A stretch of DNA of 64,000 bases from the NCBI GenBank assembly GCA_022575985.1, contig JAKSXM010000238.1, positions 11,612,001 through 11,676,000 of the forward strand, read 5' to 3'. This stretch comes from Anagrus nilaparvatae (lineage: Eukaryota > Arthropoda > Insecta > Hymenoptera > Mymaridae). The notes under the pieces were generated by a model that searched no databases, was not told where the DNA came from, and was given only the letters and a program-made list of their open reading frames with translations. The position numbers were made by a program, and so were the translations under genes. How positions within the stretch are numbered: position 1 is the stretch's first letter; each line of letters starts with the position of its first letter. This document shows, piece after piece, positions 46,721 through 58,679 of the stretch.

Positions 46721-48963
46721 TTAAATTTTCTAAAAACTGAATTTTATATTTAATATTTATCAAAATTTTATTTATTACGTCAATTAAATTGATTTATGGA
46801 TATTGATTTTTATTTTATTTTATTTTCTTATTCTATTACTTAAATGATTGACATTAATAAAAAAAAAAAAAAACGTTAAACCATGTGTAGTTACTAAAAA
46901 ATTAAAAAATTTAAAAAAAATAAAATTAAATTTTTGAACTGTTGATTCATAGAATTATTTAGTTTCTTTTTTCTCCAGCAAAGTTTTCAGGATGAATGGC
47001 CCAAATTTATAATCAATCAACTTTATGCACGCTTAGGTACGATCCAAAAAATGGTGGAAAATTCAATTTTTAAATTCTTGATTTTTCATTTATTGTACGG
47101 CAAAAGCTTTAATTAAGATTGAAAATTAAGGTATAACAAGTTTTGCAAGTCAAAAAGTTCAAAAAAGAAAAAAAAAATTAATTTTTTTAAAAAAATAAAA
47201 TTTTTAGATTTTCAAAATTGGACTTTTTTTCATTGTAAAGGTTTAATAATGGTTAAAAACTGTAATGAAACAAGTTTCTTGGGTAGAAGAGTAAAAAAAA
47301 GTCTTAAGAATGTAATTTCAAGAAAATTTTTATTTTTCAGAAAATGTAAAGGCCTACACCCCTCAAAAAATTTGCGATAAAAAAAAATTTCTCTTTTCGT
47401 CCCGGAAAAATGTTCAAACAGTTAAAAACTAAAATCAATCAAGCTATTTTAGTAAAAGGGACCATAAAAACTGAGTTTTTTAAAAATTAAAGTTTCCAGA
47501 TTTTTGAGCTTTATTTTTTTGCACCAATTAGTTAAATGTCCAAGTATAATTAATGGCAGTGAAAAATATTTAAAACAAGTCTTAAGATAACCTCAACATG
47601 AAATTGAAACAAAGCAACCCCCCCTCCCCCCTATACGAGAAAAAAAAATAAAATGTATACATGATATATCACTACTTACTTTTTTAGAAATTTTCATGAA
47701 TCTGTTCTGGGTAGATTTAAATGAAGTGTGTATGAAATGTATGGACGGGTCTTCAAAACTGCCCCAAAGTGTTTTTTTCTGAAAGCTGCTTTAACATAAA
47801 CGCTCTTAAAAACATAAGAAGATATATACCCTTACGTAAAATTTTCCGCGAAATCCAAATTTTTTGTCAGATTTTTAATTGGTCACGTGACTTGGAAAAA
47901 AATTCAAAATTTGTAAAAAGTGAACATTTGAAAGCTGCTATTCTTTAATTGCTGCCTAAAAGCAATTTCCCTTCCAAATATATTTTTCGCCAAAAGATAT
48001 AAAGTTTAAGGAAAAATATAAGCCTGATTAGAAGATTTTTAAGTAATAGGCATTTGAGAAATGAACTTTTGAAAAAAAGCAGCCTATCTTAGCAATTTCT
48101 CGCGCATGCGCTGGTCAAAAAAAAATTTTTACCCTGGAATCGAATGGCCAGGGAAATTCCCTATCCGGATCTAAAAGGAAAAAATTTTTCATGTTAATAA
48201 TAAGAGTTTTTAACAGAAAACTGGTTCGTGTTTTCACACAACCAACGATCATGGAACATGTTTACTCTGTTGATTAAGGCCTGATCAGGACCTGATTAGG
48301 CCCTGACTCCCACTTCAAATTCCCTAAATCGAAAATATTCTAAGTCAATTTTGACCCCCCCCCCCCTTAAAAACGTACTTTTTCACCCACCCCCTGACGA
48401 GCCGGACTTTTTTAAATACCCCAACCAGTGAACATGTACCATGTTAAAATAAGAAAAATTATCTCTCATTTTTCTTACTTTTTTTATAAGAGTCCAAAAC
48501 ACAAAAATGGTTGCCAAAAATCGAGAATTCACTCTGGGAGGCCAAACATTGGGCTGGTAACTTATTTTTGGTATTACTTTCGGAAAAAAAGACTTTGGGG
48601 CAGTTTTGAAGACCCGACCAAACATTTAATACACATTTCATTTAAATCTACCCTTGTATTATCTTTGCTAATTATTACAATTTGACATAAAAATTGATTC
48701 AAAGCTGTTTAGCCAGAGGAGAAATAACCAAAAATTGTTATCTCAAGGTATCAAAAATAAATTCATTTATATTATGGATTTTAATAAAATGCAATTTATA
48801 ATAAAAAGCATTAGATAATTTAAGAGTAATTTTCAAAATTACATTAACATGATTGCATCAATTTTATTTATCAAGATAATAATCAGCCCAATTGAGCTAA
48901 AGATAATACAATGTAATAAATAAAATGATTTTACTTTTTATTTCAAAACAAAAATTGTTTAAA
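46721..48963. other. Repeat-rich region between IR75-d and IR75-e
   Basis: No gene seen. 47690-48665 is a diverged inverted repeat with GGGTCTTCAAAACTGCCCCA on both arms; near 48240-48440 are AACATGGAACATGTT-type fragments and a C-run. From about 48690 the sequence matches the upstream region of gene f (from about 54390), so the duplicated unit includes about 270 bases of upstream DNA. Confidence 0.55.
47690..48665. mobile_element. Diverged inverted-repeat element
   Basis: Left arm 47700-47785 (GGGTAGATTTAAATGAAGTG, GGGTCTTCAAAACTGCCCCA, TTTTTTTCTGAAAG) and right arm, complemented, 48565-48655. A piece of the same family lies at 40195-40265. No transposase frame. Confidence 0.55.
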
Positions 48964-51900
48964 ATGTTGTTACTTAATAAATTAATATTTTATTTCTGTC
49001 TGGTGCATTTTATCAATTGCAGTGGTGAAAATTTTAATAATAAATTAATAAAAAATTATTTTAATTACATAAATCCAAAAATTTTAATTGGTTTTACATG
49101 TAACAAAAAATTACAAGGTAAAAAAATTTTTTGAAATTGTTACTCGAACAGAAATTCATTTTTTGACTTCAATTTTTAAGATGATATAGATTTGATGAAA
49201 ATATTTAGTAAAATGAATGTAAAATCATTGATTTGGAAAACGAATTACTCTTATGAAAAGTTATTTGAATTAACATCAATTCAATATTATAAAACAGGTA
49301 TCTTCATCGATACAAATTGTCAAAATCTTCATGAAATTCAATTTATTTTCTCCAAAGTAAGAAAATCAATAAAATTTTGTGTCTATCAATTTTTAAATTA
49401 ATTTTAAAATTGTTTTCTCAAAGCTCATCTTAAACAACGAATTATTTGGTGAATTATATTCCTGGTTGATAATAAGTTCAAATTTAAAAACGAGTTTATT
49501 AAATAATTTTCAATTTGGTTTATCGAGTGATTTTAAAATTGCAATTTTAATAAATGGTATTTTTCAAATTTATGATGTTTTTAATCCTGGTAAAAGTTTT
49601 GGTGGTCAATTAAATATTAGTTTAATTGGTACTTGGAATAATAATTCAGGTTTGGTCTTTTATTCAAAATTAGATAAAAAATTAAGATGGAACTTGTATG
49701 GGCTAACTTTAAAAACTCGTAGTTTAGTATGTATTTTTTATTGTTCGACTTATTTATTGAAAAAAGTGACCTAATAATTATTTCTTGTAGGTTCATAATA
49801 AACCAGATAATGTGTCATTTCATGATTATCTAACAGATTATAGTACCGGTACCAAAGACTCTATAGTAAAACTTAGCTATTCGTTATGGTTAAAAATTTC
49901 AGAAAAATTTAATTTCAAGTAAATTTTATTTACTTAAGGTGTTACATTACTGAATCTGCCATTTTTTTTGTATTTTTCTCGATTTCTACATTATCGACGC
50001 TACATAAATATTTAAAATCGTATATGTATTAGTATAATATTAGGTTATTTACATACTTTTTATTTAATTATTTAATAATTATGTAATGAAACAAGTAAAA
50101 CAAATTGAAAATACAATCTTTGACAGGGAGCTATCGACGGGATTCAGGGATTTGGAATCCCTTGTGAATCCTAAATCCAGATTCAAAATTTTTTTTCGGG
50201 AAAACGCTTGGAATGACTTAAAATGAACAGAAAAACATGTTTAGAGGTCTGAATCCCCCTGAATCCCTCTGAATCCCTCCCCCTCTTTTTTTTAAAGTAA
50301 ATCGGATAACTTTTTGAAGTATCCACTTTTTTAATTAATATTTTATTCTAAAAGTTCGTACGTATACATTTTATTGGTCACTAAGTTCAAATATGAAATC
50401 AGATTTTCGATATTGACAGTTGGCAGCTGTCAATTAGCTATCAAATCACTTAAATTTGTTAAAAATCTTAAATTTATCCTCATTGGTTATGTTTTTTGGG
50501 TCGCTTATTTCAAAAATGTAATCAGATTTTCGATATTGACAGTTGGCAGCTGTCAATTGGCTGTCAAATCACTTAAATTTGTTAAAAATCTTAAATTTAT
50601 TCCTCACTGGTTATGTTTTTTGGGTCGCTAATTTCAAATATGAAATCATATTTTCGATATTGACAGTTGGCAGCTGTCAATTAGCTGTTAAATCACTTAA
50701 ATTTGTTAAAAGTCTTAAATTTATCCCGAGGGATAAATAGCTGTTAAATCACTTAAATTTGTTAAAAGTCTTAAATTTATCCCGAGGGATAAATTTTGAA
50801 TCCGGATTCAGGATTCACAAAGGATTCCGAACCCCTGAATCCTGTCGTTAGCCCCCTGATCTTTGAGCTTTTATTTACCATATTATTTCAGTTTCATTAA
50901 TCTGTGTAATCACAATCATACATTTGACAAGCTCCAAAGATGATTTTCCATAAGAGCAATATTAAACTACCTAGTACACTTTTTTTTTGATTAAATAATA
51001 ATTATGTAACGAAAGTTGTAAAAGAAAGTTTATTTCATTTCTTAAAGACTTTATCTTTATATTTTATAAGTTTCATTCATTTCTGTTATCATAAATTTTC
51101 AGTAATGTAACACCTTAATTAATTGAATTCTTATATTAATTATGATATTTCACAAAATTAGAATTGATTATTTGCCAAATAAACCTTGGCAAGAAGGTGA
51201 TAAAATTGGTCCTTATCTTACATCTTTAGTAAATGGTGAAACAGATTTTAGTGGAACTGGAGCAGTTTTAACAAAAACTAGACTTAATGCCGGTAAAATC
51301 GTTTCTTCGGATCTTAAAGATAGGTAATTCTATTCTAATATATTTTTTTACAATCAAAAACTAATTATTATTTTAAATTATAGATCATTTTTTATATTTC
51401 GAAGTGATTCATTTGGAAAAGAAAGTAATTATGAATCTATAATTGCACCATTTGATTCTTATGTTTGGTACTCGGTGATTGTTATTATTATTATATTAAT
51501 AAATACATTTGTTGTAATTACATATTTTTATAATAAATTTATAAAATTATTTGAAATTTATATAAAATCAACATTGATAACAATTGGTGCACTGTGTCAA
51601 CAAGGTTTTATTATCATTACTAACATTTAAATATTTGCTTTCCTGACAGAAATCAAATTAGCAATAAATACCTCAGTGCCAAGGTGCTAATAGGCCTGAT
51701 ATCAGAAATCATTTACTGAAGGCCAGTCATATCCTACACTATTTTAATTTTTCTATTCTCCAATACTAAGGCCATTAGCGTTGGCACTGAGGTAAAATTG
51801 TCTTGTCACGCGACACTTTTTGTATAAGGCCGACAACAGGGACTTAAAATCCCTATCTGGCCCAAGAAAGCACCGCGAGATTTACTGAGAATTTGAATTC

Positions 51901-52969
51901 TGCCCAGGGGTTACTTATTTATTAATTTTTTGTATTTTTTAAGGAACTGATTTTTGTTTTCATCATTTATCGGAACAATTGATATTTGTAAATATAATGT
52001 TATTTAGTTTACTGCTTTATAATTATTACTTAGCGAGCATTGTATCAACTCGAGTTAACCAACCGATTAAAAAAATTAATGACTCGCTTAATGAATTATC
52101 AAAACTTGATTTATCGTTTGCTACACAAGAACTTTTTTACTTTGATTTTTTTATGAAAGTAAGTTTAATTGCTTTTCAATCACAGCGGCTAGAAACCAGA
52201 TAATTCCCTGCCGTTGCGAGATCTACATAAACTTGTTTTCTCGCCGCTGATGAAGAAAAATTAAATTCATAAATAGTATACAAGCTTTGGCCAGAAAAAT
52301 AAAGAATGATCCGAATTGTATGTAAATTATTATCCAAGGCGAAGGCTAGGATAATAAAATGATATTTTTCTGGTCATATGTTTCGTAATATAATACATTT
52401 TAAAAAATGTATATAAAATTAATTTTTGGATCAATTGTTTAGAGAGATGATTGGGAAACAAAATCATTTTATGAAAAGAAATGGGCTAAGATACCTGAAT
52501 CGAAAAGGATTTTAACAGTCGAAAAAGGTATGAAATTAGTGCAGCAAGGTAGTTTCGCTTATCATGTCAAACCAGAAGTTTGTTATGAGTATGTTAAGAA
52601 ATTTTATGACAATCGAATAATTTGTGAATTAACAGAAGTACACTTGATAAGGCCAAATTCATATGTATCACTGTTTGTTGCAAAAAATACTTCACTTTTT
52701 GAAATGTTAAAAGTTGGGTAAGTTTATTCTCAAATGAAATATAAATCCCTGGATCTAATTTAAACTTAAATTTTAGATTTATAACTTTATCAGAAACTGG
52801 AATTAAAAATAGGGAAATCAAGAGATGGACTGCTTCTAAACCTAATTGTAGAAAAGATTTACTTTCAGCTCAAAGTTTAAATTTACAAGAAATTTTATTT
52901 GAAATCAAAATTTTATTACTAGCTTTTATAATTTCAGGAATAATTATGATTATTGAAATTCGATTATGA
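48964..52969 (+). CDS. IR75-type ionotropic receptor, gene e
   Basis: Exons 48964-49117, 49181-49356, 49424-49726, 49791-49918, 51162-51323, 51384-51604, 51944-52158, 52443-52717 and 52777-52969 (608 residues), in frame throughout. The start at MLLLNKLIFYFCLVHFINC gives a clean signal peptide; an ATG 39 bases upstream is also open. Then NYFNYINPKILIGFTC, ELFGELYSWLIIS, YDVFNPGKSFGGQLNIS, S1 (PWQEGDKIGPYLTSLVNGE; Arg in VLTKTRLNAGK), TM1, pore GALCQQG, TM2, S2 (GSFAYHVKPEVCY, ICELTEVHLI) and a short C-terminus. Genes e and f form a recent pair with near-identical introns and upstream DNA. In gene e the usual IGGT of S1 reads FSGT. Intron 4 is enlarged by two nested transposons. Same expected role as its paralogues. 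Confidence 0.9.
50124..50858. mobile_element. hAT-like non-autonomous element nested in the piggyBac-like MITE
   Basis: Flanked by the perfect 8-base duplication ATCTTTGA (50116-50123 and 50859-50866). The ends CAGGGAGCTATCGACGGGAT and CAGGGGGCTAACGACAGGAT (second on the complement) form imperfect repeats of about 65 bases. An 8-base target duplication with CAG...CTG ends fits hAT. The interior is a minisatellite (50378-50794). Confidence 0.9.
50378..50794. repeat. Minisatellite inside the hAT-like element
   Basis: About three units of roughly 125 bases, each with CGATATTGACAGTTGGCAGC, TGTCAATT and AAATCACTTAAATTTGTTAA. The last part, ending in ATCCCGAGGGATAAAT, is repeated once more as a unit of about 55 bases. 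The ATTGACAGTTGGCAGCTGTCAAT segment is itself an inverted repeat. Confidence 0.85.
51672..51793. mobile_element. Short TIR element in intron 6 of IR75-e
   Basis: Ends ACCTCAGTGCCAAGGTGCTAA and TTAGCGTTGGCACTGAGGT are inverted. Gene f has a matching element (56226-56375) whose centre differs. Confidence 0.6.
52270..52390. repeat. CGAAGCC-family palindrome in intron 7 of IR75-e
   Basis: TTTGGCCAGAAAAATAAAGA ... CCAAGGCGAAGGCTAGGATA ... TTTTTCTGGTCATAT. Gene f has the same copy at 56785-56890, so it predates the duplication. Confidence 0.65.
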
Positions 52970-54682
52970 TTTATTTCTTATTTTTAAGTTTTTGATTGCT
53001 TAGGAAAATTTAGACCCTCCAAAAAGCTAATATAAGATAATAAAAGCAAAATTTCTTTGAAATTTAATAGCAGTAGTACGTAAAAATTAGTGCTAAATGA
53101 AATAATATATATAAAAGCATATAACCGATTTGTGTAAACAAAGCCTAAATGCATGGAACATGTTTACTTCCAGCTGAGGGCTAGGTATAATGCATAAATG
53201 TTACGCAACGTTATAATACAATTTTCTAATTTTATAATTTGTAATTATTACCTTACTAGATGTTAAGTTTCTAAACCCAAAATATTGATTCGTATTAATA
53301 AACGCGTATGATTCTAGGTCCCTAAATCAAAATTATTCTAAGTCCCTAAACTTGAATTATTCCAAGTCCTTAAATATATATATTATTCTAAGTCCTTAAA
53401 CCTGTATTATTCTAATTTTTCCCCTTTAGTCCCTAAATTGAAATTATTCTAAGTTTCATTTGATCCTCCCCCTCAAATCGGACAAATTTGACCCCCCCCT
53501 CCTTTAATTTTCAAGTTCTGGAGTACCCCCTCCCTATAAACATGTTCCATGTTAATACACGATGTCTATAAAATACATGTATTAATTTAAGTACATAAAA
53601 AAAAAATTTACCGTATTCGGAAAACATTTTATAACTTTTCAAGAATACGTCCAATTTTTATAAAAATTTAACTGATGTGAGATAAATTAGTGTTGAATCA
53701 AGTAATACTCATTACGATAGTAAAATTTTATCATATTTCGATGTTTCACTTTTTAACGAAATTTTCGAAAAATTTTACTTTTCCCAAAAATAGTAAAAAT
53801 TGAATATCTCCAAAAGTAAAATACCTGAGTAAATAATCTATGACCTATGTCATCCGCAGACAACAGCTTTATGTAAATTAGTTTGGCGAATCTAGTTATG
53901 CATGGACAAACTTTTGTGACAGACTCCCATACAAATAAATTTTTAAATATATAGGATTGGACTTAGTATTTTCAAATAATTTGCAACACTTTTTATTTAA
54001 TTTAAAAGTTAAAACACAATAACATATTTACTGATACAAGCTAATCAAAAAGTACAAGTATGCGACACAATTACATGTGCAACGTACTACTATGGAACCG
54101 TTAAAAGATAACTAGAACAACTCAAAAAACATTTTTTTGCAAAAGAAAAAAAATTAGTAAAAATAAACAAAACACGCCTGTTTAGATACTGTAAAAATTT
54201 CAAAACGTAGCGAATGTTTTAACAAATTAGACAGGACGTAGGTATACAGCGAAGGCTTAAAATAACTTATTGATATATTATCCTGCAAATATTACAAAGC
54301 AATAAATTAGTTTTGATTGAAAACATAAAAATATTTGATAAAATATTATGAAAATAAATTATACTCAAATTTTTAAATAAAATGTGTTTTAAATTGATGC
54401 AAAGCTATTTAGCCAGATGAGAAATAACCAAAAATTGTTAGCTCAAGGTATCGAATAGATTTTTTCATATTATGGATTTTAATAAAATGCAATTATAATA
54501 AATAGCATTAGATAATTTTATAATTTAAGAATAATTTTCTAAATTACATTAAAACGATTGCATCAATTTTATTTATTAAGATAATAATCAGTCCAATTGA
54601 GCTAAAAATACTGAAAAATCACTAAACATTTATAATAAATAAAATGAATTTACTTTTTATTCCAAAACAAAAATTATTTAAA
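52970..54682. other. Region between IR75-e and IR75-f
   Basis: 53310-53460 holds a minisatellite with AAATTATTCTAAGTCCCTAA units, followed by C-rich runs and TAAACATGTTCCATGTTAA (53536-53555). 54309-54350 resembles the upstream region of gene d. From about 54390 the DNA matches that upstream of gene e. No gene seen. Confidence 0.5.
53310..53460. repeat. Minisatellite (AAATTATTCTAAGTCCCT units)
   Basis: Five or so diverged units of about 28-30 bases, each with ATTATTCTAAGTCC or a variant, next to an AACATGTTCCATGTT-type fragment. Confidence 0.65.
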
Positions 54683-57499
54683 ATGTTGTTAATTAATAAA
54701 TTATTATTTTATTTCCTTCTGGTGCATTTAATCAATTGTAGTGGTGAAAATTTTAATAATAAATTAATAAAAAATTATTTTAATTACATAAATCCAAAAA
54801 TTTTAATTGGTTTTACATGTAACAAAAAATTACAAGGTAAAAAAATTTTTTGAAATTGTTACTCGAACAGAAATTAATTTTGTGACTTCAATTTTTAAGA
54901 TGATATAGATTTGATGAAAATATTTAGTAAAATGAATGTAAAATCATTAATTTGGAAAATGAATTATTCTTATGAAAAGTTATTTGAATTAACATCAATT
55001 CAATATTATAAAACAGGTATATTCATCGATACAAATTGTCAAAATCTTCATGAAATTCAATTTCTTTTCTCCAAAGTAAGAAAATCAATAAAATTTTTTA
55101 TCTATCAATTTTTAAGTTAATTTAAAAATTGTTTTCTCAAAGCTCATCTTAAACAACGAATTATTTGGTGAATTATATTCCTGGTTGATAATAAGTTCAA
55201 ATTTAAATACGAGTTTATTAAATAATTTTGAATTTGGTTTATCGAGTGATTTTAAAATTGCAATTTTAGTTAATGGCATTTTTCAAATTTATGATGTTTT
55301 TAATCCTGGTAAAAGTTTTGGTGGTCAATTAAATATTAGTTTAATTGGTACTTGGAATAATAATTCAGGTTTGGTCTTTTATTCAAAATTAGATAAAAAA
55401 TTAAGATGGAATTTGAATGGGCTAACTTTAAAAACTCGTGGTATAGTATGTATTTTTTATTCTTCAACTTATTTATTGGAAACAGTGGCCTATATTAATT
55501 ATTTCTTGTAGGTTCATAATAAACCAGATAATGTATCATTTCATGATTATCTAACAGATTATAGTACCGGTACCAAAGAATCTTTAGCAAAACTTAGCTA
55601 TTCATTATGGTTAAGAATTTCGCAAAAGTTTAATTTCAAGTAAATTTTTGAATTTTATTTACTTAATTAATTTAATTCATATTAATTAATTAAATTCTTA
55701 TAATATTTCACAAAATTAGAATTGATTATTTGCCAAATAAACCTTGGCAAGAAGGTGATAAAATTGGTCCTGTTCTTACATCTTTAGTGAATGGTGAAAC
55801 AGATATTGGTGGAACTGCAGCAGTTTTAACAATGAGTAGAATTAATGCTTCTAAAATCGTTTCTTCGGATCTTAAAATTAGGTAATTTTTTTCTTGTTTA
55901 TTTTTTTACAATCAAAAACTAATTATTATTTTAAATTATAGATCATTTTTTGTATTTCGAAGTGATTCATTTGGAAAAGAAAGTAATTATGAATCTATAA
56001 TTGTACCATTTGATTCTTATGTTTGGTATTCGGCGATTGTTATTATTATTATAATAATAAATACATTTGTTGTAATTACATATTTTTATAATAAATTTAT
56101 AAAATTATTTGAAATTTATATAAAATCAACGTTGATAACAATTGGTGCACTGTGTCAACAAGGTTTAATTATCATTACTAAAATTTAAATATTCGCTTTC
56201 CTGACAGAAATCAAATTAGCAATAAATACCCCAGTGCCAAGGTTCTAAGGTGCCAAGGTGCTAGGTCTGATATCAGGAAACCTTTACACAAGGCTTTTTG
56301 AGTTGCTGAATCTAACTCGGAATCCAACGGTTCCCGATATCAGACCACCTTTCCTCTTAGCATTGGCACTGGAGTAAAATTGTCTTGTCACGCGACACTT
56401 TTTGTATAAGGCCGACAACAGGGACTTAAAATCCCTATCTGGCCCAAGAAAGCACCGCGAGATTTACTGAGAATTTGAATTCTGCCCGGGGATTACTTAT
56501 TTATTAATTTTTTGTATTTTTTAAGGAACTGATTTTTGTTTTCATCATTTATCGGAACAATTGATATTTATAAATATAATGATATTTAGTTTACTGCTTT
56601 ATAATTATTACTTAGCAAGCATTGTATCAACTCGAGTTAACCAACCGATTAAAAAAATTAATGACTCGCTTAATGAATTATCAAAACTTGATTTATCATT
56701 TGCAACCCAAGAACTTATTTACTTTGATTTTTTTATGAAAGTAAGTTTATAGTCGTAATATAATAAAAATTAAATCAATAAATAGTACAAGTTTTGGTCA
56801 GAAAAATAAAGAATGGTCCGAATCGCATGTAAATTATCATCCAAGGCAAAGCCTAGGATAATAAACTGTGATAATTTTCTGGTCATGTGGGTCGCAATAC
56901 AATACATTTTTCAAAATGTATATAAAATTAAAAAATTAATTTTTGGATAAATTATTTAGAGAGATGATTGGGAAACAAAATCATTTTATGAAAAGAAATG
57001 GGCTAAGATACCTGAATCGAAAAGGATTTTAACAATTGAAAAAGGTATGAAATTAGTGCAGCAAGGTAGTTTCGCTTATCATGTTACACCAGATGATGGT
57101 TATGAGTATGTTAAGAAATTTTATGACAATCGAATAATCTGTGAATTAACAGAAGTACACTTAATAAGGCCAAATTCAATTTTATCTCTGTTTGTTGGAA
57201 AAAATAGTTCCTTTTCTGAAATGTTGAAAGTTGGGTAAGTTTATTCTCAAACGAAATATACATCCCTGGATCTTTTTTAATTAAAAAAATTTTTTTTTAA
57301 TTTTAGATTTATAAGTTTATCAGAAGCTGGAATTAAAAGAAGGGAAGTCAAGAGATGGACTGCTTCTAAACCTAATTGTAGAAAAGATTTACTTTCAGCT
57401 CAAAGTTTAAATTTACAAGAAATTTTATTTGAAATTGAAATTTTATTACTAGCCTTTATCATTTCAGGAATAATTATGATTATTGAAATTCGATTATGA
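54683..57499 (+). CDS. IR75-type ionotropic receptor, gene f
   Basis: Exons 54683-54836, 54900-55075, 55143-55445, 55512-55639, 55720-55881, 55942-56162, 56526-56740, 56960-57234 and 57307-57499 (608 residues), each the same length as in gene e. Signal peptide MLLINKLLFYFLLVHLINC. The domain order is the same, with S1 reading ETDIGGTAAVLTMSRINASK (conserved Arg), pore GALCQQG and S2 GSFAYHVTPDDGYEY. Exons 1 to 4 are almost identical to gene e; differences concentrate in S1 and S2 (for example YLTSL against VLTSL, VKPEVCY against VTPDDGY), which line the ligand pocket. Gene f lacks the intron 4 transposons of gene e but has a MITE just downstream. Gene f keeps the family IGGT motif, so gene e is the changed copy at that site. 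Confidence 0.92.
56226..56375. mobile_element. TIR element in intron 6 of IR75-f
   Basis: Outer ends CCCCAGTGCCAAGG and CTTAGCATTGGCACTGGAG match the intron 6 element of gene e, but the interior is different and contains its own inverted pair (GGTCTGATATCAGG / CCGATATCAGACC). Confidence 0.6.
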
Positions 57500-57573
57500 T
57501 TTATTTCTTATTTTTAAGTTTTTGATTGCTTAGGAAAATTTAGACCCTCCAAAAAGCTAATATAAGATAATAA

Positions 57574-57737
57574 GGGCCGTCCATAAAATACGTAACGCAA
57601 AAATTAGAGAATTTTGATACCACCAACCATATGGTAACACCTTCACCAATGTAAAGTGAATGTAAATTAACATTATAGTAACGTTAAAAAGCAGGCCACC
57701 CACTATGTAACTGCGTTACGTATTTTATGGATGACCC
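57574..57737. mobile_element. MITE with ATAA duplication downstream of IR75-f
   Basis: Ends GGGCCGTCCATAAAATACGT and, complemented, GGGTCATCCATAAAATACGT, flanked by ATAA (57570-57573 and 57738-57741). The equivalent place after gene e (53040-53043) has a single ATAA and no insertion. Confidence 0.88.
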
Positions 57738-57934
57738 ATAAAAGCAGTTTCTTAGAAATTTAATATTTAAATCATATAAATATAAAAAAATAATAAAATA
57801 ATAATTATAATAAATCATATAAATCTTATACTGATCATGATTATACTGGTGAGGCGGCGAAATTGGATATCTCTGCAATCTCTAGTGCTTTGAAAAGAAT
57901 TTATCTAATTTATTTAATTAAAATAGTTATAATA

Positions 57935-58149
57935 CAGGCGCCAGCCATACTAATTACGCCCAAAAATTAAATTTCTTTTTACGAGGATAAAAATAGGTGG
58001 TATTTATGTTTTTTGACCCGCTGAATACGAATCTGGGATCCGTTTTGCGAATTTCGTGGTCAAATTTTTGTTATTAACAAATTATTGCAAAATTGGCCAA
58101 GAAATTTAATTTTTTAATTTTTGGGCGTGATTAGTATGACTGGCGCCTA
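57935..58149. mobile_element. MITE with 40-base inverted ends
   Basis: AGGCGCCAGCCATACTAATT with ACGCCCAAAAATTAAATTTC at the left, and the complement at the right ending TAGTATGACTGGCGCCT. About 210 bases in all; target duplication not clear; no frame. Confidence 0.75.
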
Positions 58150-58679
58150 GACTATTAATAACTTTATGGATTGTGAAAGTATTTTATCTAAACTACTTTT
58201 ACGTAAACTCCTACTTTAACATAAAAGATAAAAAATTGATAAAAAAAAATAAAATGCACCTATTTAAAATCTGCAAAATATCAAAACGCAGCTAATGTGC
58301 TAAAAAACCAGAAGTATAGAAAAATTTATAAAATAAAATACATTTTATTTATAATTGATTGAATTTTTACTCAAAAGAAAAAATACTTCATAAATGAACA
58401 AGGTCTAAATTTTTTAAATATTATAATATTAAATATTATAATACATAATTAAATATATTCTTATGTATAATTATTATTAATTTATTTTCTTAAAAACTAT
58501 AAAAAAATGTTCAATTCTTTTTTTTTTTTTTCAAGACCAGAATTCATACTTTGAAATTAAGGAAAGTGCTTATTGCATAAGTTTAATCTTTTTTTGTCAA
58601 GCTTATTATGATGAAAATTATCAATTGTCCAAGAAAAAGCGTGTCTTTTTTTCTACTATATTTAAGGTTATAATTAAAA

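Larger units (their letters stand above)
49938..51114. mobile_element. piggyBac-like MITE (TTAA target) in intron 4 of IR75-e
   Basis: Perfect 17-base inverted ends GGTGTTACATTACTGAA, flanked by TTAA on both sides (49934-49937 and 51115-51118). The TTAA duplication is the mark of the piggyBac superfamily. Gene f has a single TTAA at the equivalent place (intron 4, 55640-55719), so the insertion followed the e/f duplication. It contains a nested hAT-like element and no transposase. Confidence 0.9.

Noticed and set aside
50374..50740. Two overlapping frames with a repeated VGSCQLA segment
   Set aside because: Produced by the minisatellite inside the hAT-like element; the repeat is at DNA level.
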